Of a stretch of DNA of 64,000 nt, positions 21,890 through 33,538 are shown piece after piece (position 1 is the first letter of the stretch; every line of letters begins with the position of its first letter). The notes under the pieces are model-generated. The model was not told the origin of the DNA. It did not search any database and worked only from the letters and a program-made list of their open reading frames with translations. A program made the position numbers and the translations under genes. The DNA lies in NCBI GenBank assembly GCA_964017145.1, contig OZ024844.1, positions 1,488,001 through 1,552,000 of the forward strand, read 5' to 3'. Source of the DNA: Agrocybe praecox (taxonomy: Eukaryota; Basidiomycota; Agaricomycetes; Agaricales; Agrocybaceae).

Positions 21890-24569
21890 TCACTCTTCAG
21901 CCTTGTTCAGTCCCGCCACCAGGGCTTGTAATTCCTTCCTCCTGCTGACGACAAAGTCGCTCTCCTTGAGCAGTTCATCAAGGACGTCTGGCTTGTACAG
22001 CTCTTGTAAGAGTTCCCTTTGTAGGTTCTCCTTAGAATGGTTGACGAGCGTCAATGAGATAGCTTTGGGAACCATATCGATCATCTCGCGCTTGACGATG
22101 TTGAAGTAGGAGTGGATGAGCAATTCTAATCAAAAAAAAAAACATTACAAGATCAAACAATCTGAAAAGGACACAAAGCGAAGAGAGTCGGGGAAAGTAT
22201 ACGCACTGATGACCTCAGTCTCCATCGTCTCCCGTTCGTTCAATGCTGATTGTGGCCTAATGTTAGGAGGAGGAGCTTCCATAGCAGCAACGCCCTTCTT
22301 CTTGGCAGCACCATTCTTGGGTGCAAAGAATGAACCGAAGAAACTTTGCTCTTCCTTCTTGAGGTCAACGTCCAAGTCCTTCGTGTTGTTAACGACTGAT
22401 CTTGGGTTCTTGGGGTCGGCACCTGGAGGTGGAGGTTTGCTCGCGTTTATGCGTTCAGTCACAATTGCAGTTGCCTAGAGCGGTCGCAAAAGCAAGATAA
22501 GAAGAAGAAAAAAAGATACTATGAATAGTCTTTTAAGGGTAAGAGTCGTGGTCAATGACTAACCTTGTGGCCACCAATGAAATCAGGATGAGTGGTATTG
22601 ACGTAGCAGGCTTGCATACTACACAAAGATAATCAACAAGAATTCAGGCAACGAGGCCAGTAAAATACGTACGCAACCATATCCTGTACAAGCTTGCTTG
22701 TTGGGTTCATCGATTGTTTGAAGAAGTTGACAACGACGGAATTGAAACGCTCTCTCAAGGCAGGATAGCGTCGGAATGCTTGCTATATTAGTAAATCATT
22801 CCAGTTAGATAATAATTCAAGGAAGAAAAAACGTAATACGAACCACTTTGGCGAGGAGCTGACCGAGGATGCGAATAAGTTCATCATATACGAGTTGACA
22901 GCACTTCAAGCTGGGTTCTTCTAAACGCTTGATTTGTTGCTTCACGATAACCTCAAAGGCAGCAGTTCCAACGAAAAGAGCTGGTGTCGAACCCTGGATA
23001 TAGAAATTAATTATCTCCTTGCGATCACAAATAAGTGAGTAGGACTTGCTGAAGAATTGTAGAGAATCGTTCTGATATCGCCGTCCTTAACTTGGTCGAA
23101 GGGATCAATGCTCTTGATACCATTGTTGAATAGTTCATGGAACACAAAGCTGATTCTGGCACCTCCGGAAAGTTCGTTCAAAGACAAGTCGTTCGTGTTA
23201 CCGTCAATAGTTGTCCTGAATTCAGAGGTGAATTCAGTGATGACCGATAGTACGATGTTGCCGGAGTTTCCGTCAGACAAAGAACCTCCAAGAGTGGCTA
23301 ACTCTACGTTGGCCTTCTGCAGTTTCGACGAGATAGCAGATTTGATATCAGGCAGTGAATTACGGATGTGGTGCATAAGAATCTGTGGAAACGTAAGTAA
23401 CATAAACGGCGCATATCTAAGTCGTTTATCTCACCATATTGAGCTTCCTCGCAAGGAATGGGGTACCGCAGAATTGAGCCTTGCCCTTGTATGATGCGTG
23501 GTTCTCGAAGAAATCGCGTTCATTGTCTAAAGCAGCAGCAATGGCCTTTCCGGTCTCGATATCTCGCTGACCTCTATTGACGACAGGAACGTAGCCTAGT
23601 CGCAGAGGAATGATACGTCCAGCAAGAATGTCGACTACGTCAGTTCCCTTGTCCCTGAATATCATGACTTCGGTTAATTGAAGGAAATAGCTCATAACTC
23701 TCAATGACGCACATTAGATCTACTTTTGTCAAGACACCAATTGTTCTCGTCCCCTCTGGATCTACCTCACGAGCCATCTTCAAACCGTCTGAATTGGCTA
23801 AATCTGTGTTGGCGGCTGTGACGGCAAGAATGATACAACCGGGTTTGGCGATGTACTTGACCAACATATCTCGGATTTGCTTTTCAATGTCACGAGGTTG
23901 GTCTCCGACAGGTACTTTTGTGAGACCGGGAAGGTCGACGAGGGTAAGGGTAAGGACATTAGGGGAGTAGATTCGAAGATTGATGGGTTGGGGCGAGATG
24001 CCTGCGTTCTTGCCAGTCTTGGCCTCAGTATCCTTGACAATTTCATCGCGAATCTTGTGGAAGTCATAAAACTTCTCTCCGGGGAGGTGAAGGAATTCAC
24101 CCCATTCATCTGCATTGGCTGCTTTATCGCTAGTTTTGTCTACATTGCTGGCTTTGGGCAATTTAAGTTCCGGAAGATCGTTATTGCATTGAAAATGTTT
24201 ACTCACTTCCAGTATTGCCAGCAGTTCTATGAATTAGTTGAAGAACCTATTCATACACAAGTCAAAAACAACACTTCTAACAAAAATAGGAGTCTCGTAC
24301 CAAAGGACGCCGCGTCACGATACCAGTACCACGAGGCAGGAAATCACGACCGACAATGTTCTGAAGACGATCGACATGAAGACGAGCTTATTTTCATATA
24401 TGAGAGAAATGCGAACCTCTAAGACACTACTCTTTCCGCTACTCTGACTCCCAAGGACGCATATTTGGGGTAAATCTACTGTGTTTTGGCCGATGGTAGT
24501 GAAGACATCTTGCAGTTTGTTGATGACATTAACAATCTCTGTACCAAGACCTGTTGGTGCTGCAGTCAT
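21890..24569 (-). CDS. VPS1: Dynamin-like GTPase VPS1
   Basis: Large GTPase that acts in Golgi-to-endosome/vacuole traffic and peroxisome fission. Start [20 protein letters not shown] at 24569. G1 is [12 protein letters not shown], then [20 protein letters not shown] (switch I), G3 in [20 protein letters not shown], and G4 GVLTKVDLM. The middle domain has [11 protein letters not shown] and [21 protein letters not shown]. The variable insert holds [18 protein letters not shown], where a pleckstrin-homology domain would be in classical dynamins. The GED follows from [10 protein letters not shown] to the stop at 21890. The [16 protein letters not shown] block and the SFFGSFF insert favour VPS1 over DNM1. 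About nine short introns; the middle and GTPase domains are otherwise complete. Confidence 0.92.
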
Positions 24570-25177
24570 TTTGAAGGCGAGTCGTGAGTGAAAAGAGAAG
24601 AAATACGCAGTAGTTTGCGATAAAGGAAGGAAATGAGGCGCAAGTAGCAGGCAGCAGGGTAGGCTGTGTGCTGCGCAAGCCGGAGCCAAACAAAGACTAT
24701 CAAAAGGGGTCGAAAAGTCATTCCTGTTCTTTACTCCGTACTCGCTGCTGCGCCGACGCTTCAGCCTCTCATTCATGACTCAATGCATCCCCTTGAATTC
24801 GACAGTCAACTGAGAAGAGAATTTCAAATCGTTGAGTTGTATATGCTCGCATGCGAGCGCGTCTCGTCCGAGCCTTAAATGCGGACCGCCAATAACTTTT
24901 TTCCAACAAAAACCCTGGTCTAACCAGTGGCGACCTCGAAGGGACCCAGTTCACAAGACCTCAACAACTGTCACATGCCACAGACAGCATTTTGAGAGAC
25001 CATCACATGAGAATGACTTTGTGTATTATCGACGTTGCGTTCGTCTTCTTTCTCCTGTTTACGTTTTCTAGCCGGTCCGCCCAGACCCTACTAGTTTGTT
25101 CTAAAATGATTTGAAAGAACGCGCTATCAATTCAATTCGCTTCGCTCTCTTCCCAGTAGCGTCACTTTCGACGTACG
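24570..25177. promoter_or_regulatory. Divergent upstream region of VPS1 and the GH88 gene
   Basis: 608 bp between two start codons facing away from each other. It is presumed to carry both promoters. No clear TATA box stands out. Pyrimidine-rich sequence lies just before the GH88 start. Confidence 0.35.
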
Positions 25178-26845
25178 ATGTTGAAAAGCTGGACCCTCGG
25201 TGTCGCTTTGCAGAGCTATGTACTGGCTGCAGTAGCAGTTCCCGACGTACTCTTTTCTTCTGATATCCCGAACAAAGTCCTTGCTGCTTTCAATACGCTT
25301 CCAGCACCCATCCAATACCCACAATACACCGATACATCCGCTGGAAAATGGCTGTTCTTCTCTCCTAATACGTGGACCTCAGGTTTCTTTCCAGCTACTG
25401 CATATGCCATGAACACTAGGCAGGCACTCTGTGGGACAACACCAGCGAATGCGCTTGCAGTGGCAGATTGGCTAACATTAGGAAGGTCTGCAAGCAACGG
25501 GTTGCTGTCGCTCAATGCCAACAACGGGATTGGACATGACGTCGGTTTCATCAGTTTCCCTTTCGTTGAAGAGCTTGCCATGTGACTGGTTTTCTTTCGG
25601 TGTTCCTGAGATACTGACAATTTACCTGCGCATATCAGAAACCCAACCAATCAAACCGCGATAAAAGCAGTCAATAGTTTCGCGAGCATGCTAGCAGCCC
25701 GTTTTAACCCTGTTGTGGGTTGTACGCGAAGTTGGGATACGTCTGACCCGACAGACTTCCAGGTAAGTACCCTTGATTTTGTATGACTCGACTTTTGTTA
25801 ACGAGCTCCCTCCTAGGTTATCATCGATAACATGATGAATCTGGAAGTCCTCTTCCACTCTGCAGATCTAACGGGAAATAACACTCTACGAAATATTGCC
25901 ATGTCTCATGCCGACACAACCATAAAAAACCATATCCGAGACGATGGTGTGTATTCGACATCCCATGACATCCAAGATTTTCGCATTACGGTATACCTAA
26001 TAATAATTCTCTTCCAGGTTCCACATGGCATGTAATCGAATACAATTCCACCACCGGAAACGTTATTAAGAAGAGGACGGCCCAAGGATTCTCTGACAGT
26101 AGCACATGGTCGAGAGGTCAGGCATGGGGCATCTATGGATTTGCAAACAGTACGTACTTTCGCGTTCTTGTTGACGCGGATCATTCGACAGTTGCTCAAA
26201 GTCAATCATTATATTCAGTGTACAGGTTGACAAACAAGACAGACTACCTGACCACTGCGCGTAGACTAGCGACTTACTTCCTGACTAACCTCCCTTCTGA
26301 TGGCATAGTGCCTTGGTGAGCTAAACTTCTCAGACTTGACCTTTTTGCTTTTCATTGACGTACCCGTCATTACCAGGGACTTTAATGCTCCCTTGATCCC
26401 TGCCCCACGACCAGCCGATTCGTCAGCTGCTACTATTGCAGTAAATGGCCTGCTACTATTGTCTCAGCAAGAGACAACGCAAGATGCTAAGCAGCAGTGG
26501 ATAAATGGCGCGCTCACAATCCTAAATAATATCACTGCTTTGGCTTGGAACCCGTCATATCAGAGCTTACTGTCGAATGGAACCGTCAACTGGCCGGCGA
26601 ATAACTTTTTAACTGGCATTGTCTATGGTTCGTAATTTGTCGAATACTCGTCTTGATCTCTTATTTAATTGCCTATTGCGTGTTTAGGCGACTACTACTT
26701 CATTAAGGCCGGTAATGAGCTGGTAAACATGGGATTGGCAAGTTGCAAAGAACGATTCAGCGCTGGAGACAACACCACTGGCACTACTCCTAATGCCATT
26801 TCGCACCAACCGTCGTCAGCTAGCCGACTATCATTATTCAGGTAG
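25178..26845 (+). CDS. Secreted GH88-family unsaturated glucuronyl hydrolase-like protein
   Basis: Enzymes of this family remove the delta-4,5-unsaturated uronic acid left by polysaccharide lyases. The start MLKSWTLGVALQSYVLAAVAV looks like a signal peptide. Later come KWLFFSPNTWTSGFFPA, NNGIGHDVGFISFPF, TRSWDTSDPTDFQVIIDNMMNLE, HVIEYNSTTGNV, WSRGQAWGIYGFANMYRLT and PWDFNAPLIPAPRPADSSA. These match the family's alpha/alpha-barrel. HDVGF and IIDNMMN carry the conserved Asp residues expected at the active site, and WSRGQAW is a strong family block. Several N-glycosylation sequons (NTS/NNT-type) fit secretion. About six short introns; stop TAG at 26843. It suggests use of pectin or glucuronan-like polymers. 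Confidence 0.85.
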
Positions 26846-27564
26846 TTGATAACCAACAGCCTATCTTTTCTGGTGGAATTGCTTATTTGACGATATCATA
26901 TTGGAAATGTAATAATCACGGAATCTTCTTTCATCTTGCTTCAATCTTGCTTTGCAGTTATTGATAATCATGTATCATAGTTAGTTTTCTGGACACTTAG
27001 CACAATATAGCTAGTTGCTTCATATCACATTGACTTTCCACTAAAATATGTAAGTTCTAGTACGATTGGCATGCCTTCAGTTTCTCCGTGAAGTAAACTT
27101 TTGCATCGTGCAATAATCTCCGGCCCATTCATTGATCAGATAGTGATGTTGAAACTTGACGGCAGAGTGAGTGAATGATCCGTGATGTTTGGAAAACGCG
27201 AACAACGGATAGTTTGCGTCGATGTGCATTGTGGCGCATATGCACGAATCAACCATTTCGCGTTCAAGGGATGTATGGAGCACGTCATTCCAAGTAACCA
27301 TCGAGATGACACAGATCATATCTTTCTACCTCAGTTAGTCCAGGAAAATATTGTCGTTTTTAGAAGATCTTTTAGCCCTCTTGCATGTGGTGCATCCGGG
27401 TCCGAAGAAAATAGTGACTCTTGGACGATGTCGGCAGTTTTATAGGTATCTTTGGTCTCCATTCGTATATGCTAGCAGTTGGCAGAAAGCATTAAAAAGC
27501 GAATGTATTTGTGAAGTACCCATAATACAGAAGATCAAAATTTAGTACTATCGTCTAGGAGCCT
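26846..27564. other. Convergent intergenic region
   Basis: The 3' flanks of the GH88 and NTF2 genes. AT-rich, with only short motif-free frames. No gene seen. Confidence 0.5.
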
Positions 27565-28159
27565 TTAACCGTAGTTGAGGCGGAAGATATCGTTGAACCT
27601 ATATCAAAACATAATCAATATATGGCCCCGCGATTTGATAAAGATGCCTACACGTAATATGTACCGCCGTCGGGGATGAGCTGGAAGACCTGGTTGAAGT
27701 TCAAAGGGTTTTCGGAATCGTCGACCTATAGTATATCATCAGTACGAAATACAGCGTTCATACAAAGTTTTCGTACGAGAAGGAGTCCAGTTACGCTGAC
27801 GAGAAGACTGGCGACAGTTGGAGAAGATGGCTGGGCGTCAAGAGTCGTGACTTTGTGTTGCACTTTCTGGAAAGGCAAGCTCTGGAGAGGTAGACTGAGT
27901 TGAAGCCTCTCTCTCGTGTATCAGCAGAGAACGTACCTGAATTTTCTCTGTGATCGCTGCTGAGCCTTGAACCGGGGTACCCTCAAAGGTAAGCATAGAC
28001 TGGTCGCGCTGAAAGAGATCAGGGAATCAGAAAGATATTCAGGGTCGAAAAAGATAATAAAAGACAGACATAAAGAGCCTTCAAACCCGCGCGATCTTGC
28101 GAGAAGGTCTGGTAGTAAAAGTCCACGAATTGTTTCGCGATGGCGTTGATGTCTGCCAT
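27565..28159 (-). CDS. NTF2: Nuclear transport factor 2 (NTF2)
   Basis: Small dimeric protein that carries Ran-GDP into the nucleus. Exons give MADINAIAKQFVDFYYQTF, SQDRAGLKALY, RDQSMLTFEGTPVQGSAAITEKIQ, SLPFQKVQHKVTTLDAQPS, VTGLLLVDDSENPLNFNQVF, QLIPDGGTYYV and FNDIFRLNYG, with stop TAA at 27565-27567. The SMLTFEG, LPFQKVQH and FRLNYG blocks are diagnostic. Length is about 125 aa, the family's usual size. About four short introns. Head to head with the gene at 28372. Confidence 0.93.
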
Positions 28160-28371
28160 GGTTGTTGTGATCAAAGGAGAGATAGATGGTAAATAGATTT
28201 GAAAGGGCAAGGGATGAAGGAGGTATCACGTGACCCTTCTGTCCAGGACGGTCGCCAAGGCCGCCGTGTACCGTGTACTTACAGAACATCCAGCGCTGTC
28301 GTACTACGAGATCCCAGCGGACCTGGCCATCGGTTTTTTTACTTCTCATATCATACATATACTCGAATAAT
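28160..28371. promoter_or_regulatory. Divergent promoter with TCACGTGA
   Basis: The 212-bp gap between the NTF2 start and the next gene's start. It contains an 8-bp palindrome TCACGTGA (CACGTG at 28227-28232). The same core occurs twice in the promoter at 7064-7090. No other element recognised. Confidence 0.45.
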
Positions 28372-29959
28372 ATGTCTATCTATGCAGCAGAACAACCTCG
28401 CCCAACAATGCGTCGCAGGCCGTCTGCTCAAAATCTCCTCTCGTCCTTCATGCCAAACCCCTCTTCCTCATCGTCCTCCTCAGTGCCCCCGCCCTTGAAT
28501 CTGACTCTGGCGTCTTCATCCCAGGTGAACCAGACATCTCTCTCTTTCGCTTCTGCCGCGACTCCGACGGCCACCACCCCTCTGGCGCGGGAATGGGATG
28601 CGCAATCATTGCATTCCGACACCGTTAGTTCCAGTATGGCAGGCGCCCAAAGTCCGCCACTTGGACCGCAACCGACGTCAACGTCTATCGAATATCTTCG
28701 AGATATCGTTCAAAAGAGAGTAATAACCCTCACTTACCTGAGAAACATACACGAAGGGTACGTTTCACCCCTGCTTTATTGATCCCTCTATTTAAGCTCC
28801 TCACAGTCGGAGTCACTGGTTTCATACCATCCAAATTTCGCGTTCGGAGCTGGATAAGGCATTCAACAACAATAATCTGTCTATCAAGAAACGGTATGCC
28901 ACCATCTTGCCTGAATTTCTGATATTGGAAGCTGATGTGTGATCCCTGCTAAGGACCCAACGTTTTGCCATTCTCGGACTGTCATTATCAACATTATTGG
29001 ATATAAACCAACCTAGCGACCTTCTACGAGGTTTAATAAATACCATCACTGAGTACGACCAATCTAAGGAAGAAAATGACAATAAACCAAAAATGGTGAA
29101 CTTCACTGCACGATAGATAGGAGGTGACGAGACTAACAAAGAATAATCAGCGCCTCTTCAAGGCAAAAAACGCGAAGAAGGGGGCATCAGGGATAACTGA
29201 GTATGCAGGATCATATGCAGATCCCGCTGCAGACACTTCTAATCTTCTAGTCCCGTCAATCGTGAGTAGTCGTGTTGGTCTAGTCATCTCACCATCTAAC
29301 TTTTTACAGCCTTTCCCACTCGACTATCATCAAACTTTATTATCACTCCTCGATGTTCTGTCTGAAGTCTACAATAAGATCTCGAAATTATTGGGTCCCT
29401 CTCCATTTCCACACTCGTCACAACATATGATGGGCCCTCTCGGGTTGTTGTCGCCGCATCCTGGCGTGTCATACTTATTCTCGAGTGATAGCACATCAGG
29501 CCAGCTTGCCGGCTCAAGCAGCAACCCGAACCAAAACTCCAATCCCAACTTACATCAATCTCTGCAAGGCTCAAATGGCAACCATTCAACTCCCCAGGAT
29601 ATCGAGATGAGCGGTAGTTTGTGGGGAATCGCCAATGCCGGAAATAGCTCTTCTGGCTCACAAATGATAGGCGGAGTGCTGTCGAGCCCACCGATTATTG
29701 CATGGAACAGTGCATTAGGAGAGATGGTGCTAAAAATCGATAGTAAGCTTAAGGTACGTCTTTCTAACCATTGGTATGATTTTCTCCTCTGAATTAAACT
29801 CAGAAAATAACATCGGTCTTATTGAAAGAGCTTGATGAACTGGCACGCGCGGGGATCAGGGACGAACTTGCGTCGCTTGATCCTTTGTTACGAAGCCTAG
29901 GGGGCGAAGGCACGGGGATCACCAGCCAACAAATCTCGTTCGACTTCGAGGGCATGTAA
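28372..29959 (+). CDS. Conserved-looking multi-exon protein of unknown function
   Basis: Not recognised. Start MSIYAAEQPRPTMRRRPSAQN; the first 80 or so residues are Ser/Pro/Thr-rich and probably disordered. Then follow helical segments: SIEYLRDIVQKRVITLTYLRNIHEG, SHWFHTIQISRSELDKAF, TQRFAILGLSLSTLLD and PFPLDYHQTLLSLLDVLSEVYNKI. A Gly/Ser/Asn/Gln-rich linker follows (29400-29690). The C-terminus is again helical: SALGEMVLKIDSKLKKITSV, LLKELDELARAGIRDELASL. Spliced frames join well, and the alternation of helices and linkers speaks for a real gene. There is no membrane span, zinc finger or catalytic motif. Confidence 0.7.
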
Positions 29960-31758
29960 TTGGAAGACAGTTGCAGTGCCAGCTCTTAAATGCTGACTTT
30001 TGGCTCTATCTTGTTTCCTCCCGCCCTTGAAATTGGTGCCCAAGGGCGACCCCATATTATTGAAGGCCACACAGAGAACATGGGTTTTAATACCGTGTCA
30101 ACTCTGCGACATGGAGGCTTTTGTGCCGTGGATCGGAATATAACTCGCAGCGCTCTCAATGCTGCTATCCTTTCCGTGGACAAAAAGTATTCGTTGCCCC
30201 CAATACCTGTCTGACACTTGGATATGGTAGACACCTGGAATCCGGGCCCAGGCACGTTGATTTACCAAACCATATCCAACTTCGCAGAACTGGAGCACAA
30301 TAAGACCGACCTGAATGGTCAGACGTCGGAGAGGGGTAAAGAATGGTAAATTATTGATTTATTCACGACCTGCCTTCCTCTAAGTAGAAGGCAGGACGTT
30401 TGGGCCCAGCAGATGGGTTGTATGTTGTTATTTTTTGCATTATCTAGACGTGGGGATTAGCCATTCATTGATTTCTTTGGACTACTGAAGATTGGTAACG
30501 GTTTTGTAATATATTATTTTACTGAAGGATGTACATACATATGCTTGCTTTTTTCCATAGTTTAGTTTATAGGATTGTACTTTAATGACGGACTGGTATG
30601 ATTTTTTGTACGAATAGCCGTCAAAAATATCTTAATCTTGCATTACACATACACGGTTTGGGCAGGTGGCAAAGAAGAACTCAACGCAACAATATGTTCG
30701 AATGAAAACGGGGAAAGAACTATGATCATATACATGCATGGGCTTGGAGGGGAAGCAGTGTTTATCGTGCCTCGAGCAGTATCTTATTTGCATTGGCAAG
30801 AACCTGCCTGGCACCCGCAGCTATTGAGACGAAAAGTTTCGATTAGGTTGTACACAATTCTTTTAAGCAGCACCACAACATACGAGTTCGTGCATTTGCA
30901 ATCACTCTGGCCACAAGCCTGGTTAACTGGGGTGCTGACAATCTGTCAAGGCAAGTGATAAGTGAAAAGGTTTATACAAAGGATAGAGAGGGAGCGCACA
31001 GATTGCATGTTGTAGATTTGCTGCGGTAGTGTTTGGCTTTGGCAAGATGTTGGTGCTCGTCTCTGAAGGAATATGAAAGCGACTCGCTTGAGCTCTTTAA
31101 TACCTCTGCGACACGACCCAGACCGTAAACCTAACGAAAGACCAGAGTACTGATAATCAAAATCTCTTTCAATTAAACTCGCACCTCACATAAAGTGTTA
31201 ATCATGGGACGAGTATAAGGTTAGGGATTTATAACATACAGAGCACATTGCCAGAGAGACCTCAAATGATCGTGCTTGGCACTACGCTTTGAGTACCACA
31301 AGAAAGGACATGGTGACTTGCGTTAATTAGACTTTGACTTGATAACTTGTGATATATTAAGGGCATCTTGTTTACTGGGAGATGAAAGACGATTAGAAGG
31401 GAATGTGGCATTTACTTACCAAATAACAGAGTAAGTCTGAAATGTGTGGGCCGCCAAGTGATCACTTCGTGATGCGCTTGTACCTACCCCGATTATTCCA
31501 ACACACTCAAGAGCAGACTTCGACAGCCAGGATAAACTAGTATCAAGAGGTAAGGGGAAACACGCACCGAAAGGGTTTTGAGACCAGCCGCGCTTTGTAT
31601 GCGTGTCCAGGTGATTGTTTTTGATACCCAACACACGGAAGGAATGATGGGCAAAAGGAGGTCATAGCGATTCTGCATCGTATAAGTAATTGCTATTATT
31701 TCATAAACATAGGCAAGAAATAGCGGCATTTTGGAATGGGTCAATGAACCTCACTATG
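29960..31758. other. Intergenic, no gene recognised
   Basis: 1.8 kb between the convergent ends of the unknown gene and RRP3. Short overlapping frames occur on both strands near 29990-30300 and 30638-30958. None has a motif or plausible splice extension. The sequence is AT-rich with T-runs. Confidence 0.4.
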
Positions 31759-33328
31759 TCATCTTCTGTGCTTCGACTTCTTCTTCGTCATGGGCATGCC
31801 TGCCTCCACGACATCATCATCACGATCCCTATCATCACGACCGCCAACTTCTTCTCGTGTGCGTTTACGACCTTTTTTACCGGAAGATTCAGCATCCTTC
31901 ATCTCGATTTTAGCTGCTCTCGAAGCTTCTCCCACTCGTTCTTTAAGAGCTGCGATATCCTCAGCCTCCGTCTCGTACAAGAGCATCTTCTTGCCGATGA
32001 CCTCCTCAATACGCTGGATCAACTCTACGTCGTACTGTGTCACAAGAGTGATAGCTTTGCCTGAACGTCCTGCTCGAGCTGTTCTCCCAACTCTGTGGAT
32101 GTAATCTTTGGAGTGTTGTGGAACATCGTAGTTTATAACCACATCAACCGAGGGGATATCAAGACCACTGTAGTGAATTTAGCAAACCAAATTACATGCC
32201 ACAGGAATGACAACTAACCGACTGGCAATATCCGTGGCGACGAGAATTTTGCGACTGCCACTTTTGAATTTGGCAAGAGCACCTAACCTTTGACTTTGGC
32301 TCATGTCACCATGGATAGGTACAGCAGGAAAGCTAAGGATGCGGAGCAAGATGGAAAGCCTAGATTTGCTGTCAGAACGGAGCCATTGTGACAAGACACG
32401 AGAACGCACATCTGAGCCTCGGACTTGGTCCGAGTGAAGACAATAATCGAATTTCCGGCCAGAGAATGGACAAGGTAGATAAAATAGGCCTGTTTGTCTG
32501 TGAAAGGCATCAAAAGATAATATTGTAATAGGGTATCCACTGTCTGGTATCTGTAGACCAGGTCAGAATGAAGCGCAGTGCAAAAGAGGCACAGACCGAC
32601 TTTGATGCAACTTCTACCTTGATGGGATTCGTCAAACTTGCCCGCTGAAGTTTTGCTACTTTTGTGGTCATTGTGGCAGAGTAAAGATATGTCGTTCTCT
32701 CCTTGGGAATAAGCTTGAGAATTTTGTCTATAGCTTCACTGAACTCTAGATTGAGAAGTCTATCGGCCTCATCCAGTACCTAAGCCTTGTTTAGAAACCT
32801 GAGAAACGCAAATTTATTACAGAGACTCACCAAAAACTTCAAACTCCTCAAGCTGAACCCTTTAGTCGTTTCCAAGTGATCTAGCAGGCGTCCAGGCGTC
32901 CCAATAACTATATGAGGTCGTTTGGCAAGAGCTATTTGCTGCGTTGGCATGTCCATGCCTCCAATGATGACCGCGCACCGCACACCCATGGCAGAGCCCA
33001 GGGCTTCAAACTGCTCCGATATTTGATAGGCCAATTCACGGGTAGGGGCAAGTACGCACGCAAATAATCCTTTAGGTTCCTCCCATAGCTTCTGAAGTAT
33101 AGGTAGAGCAAAAGCAGCAGTTTTTCCTGATCCCGTAGCTGCGATTCCAATGATATCTCGACCCTCCAGAGCATGCGGTAAAGATTCGATTTGAATGTCT
33201 GTCGGTTTCTTATATCCCACTCTTTCAAGGCTCTCGAGAAGAGGGTCAATCAGCCCCAGTGACTTGAACGTCGCTGGAGGCGTTGAAGATTCTGATTTTG
33301 AAGTGGTAGCGTCTTCTGGGCCTGGCAT
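31759..33328 (-). CDS. RRP3: DEAD-box ATP-dependent RNA helicase RRP3 (DDX47 type)
   Basis: Nucleolar helicase needed for pre-18S rRNA processing. Motifs in order: Q motif [28 protein letters not shown]; Ia APTRELA; Ib [69 protein letters not shown]. The C-terminal [17 protein letters not shown]...KKKSKHRR is basic, as in nucleolar family members. The short N-terminus and the [21 protein letters not shown] block point to RRP3/DDX47 rather than other DEAD-box groups. About five introns. The start at 33328 lies 210 bp from TRS130, which is transcribed the other way. Confidence 0.9.
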
Positions 33329-33538
33329 TTTGTGATTAAAGCGGAGGAACGCTTGACGACTTTGAAAAGTTTTGATCTCAAGGAATAGATTCCCACGGTT
33401 ACATATTATGCAAGTATTCCGCGCGTCGAGTACTGTGCATCATTACCATATTCCTTCATCTATACTTATACCCTCACTGTATTGCCTCAGCGCATAACAA
33501 GTGGCTTGGATGATATAACACCACTTCTTCTAATTGTT

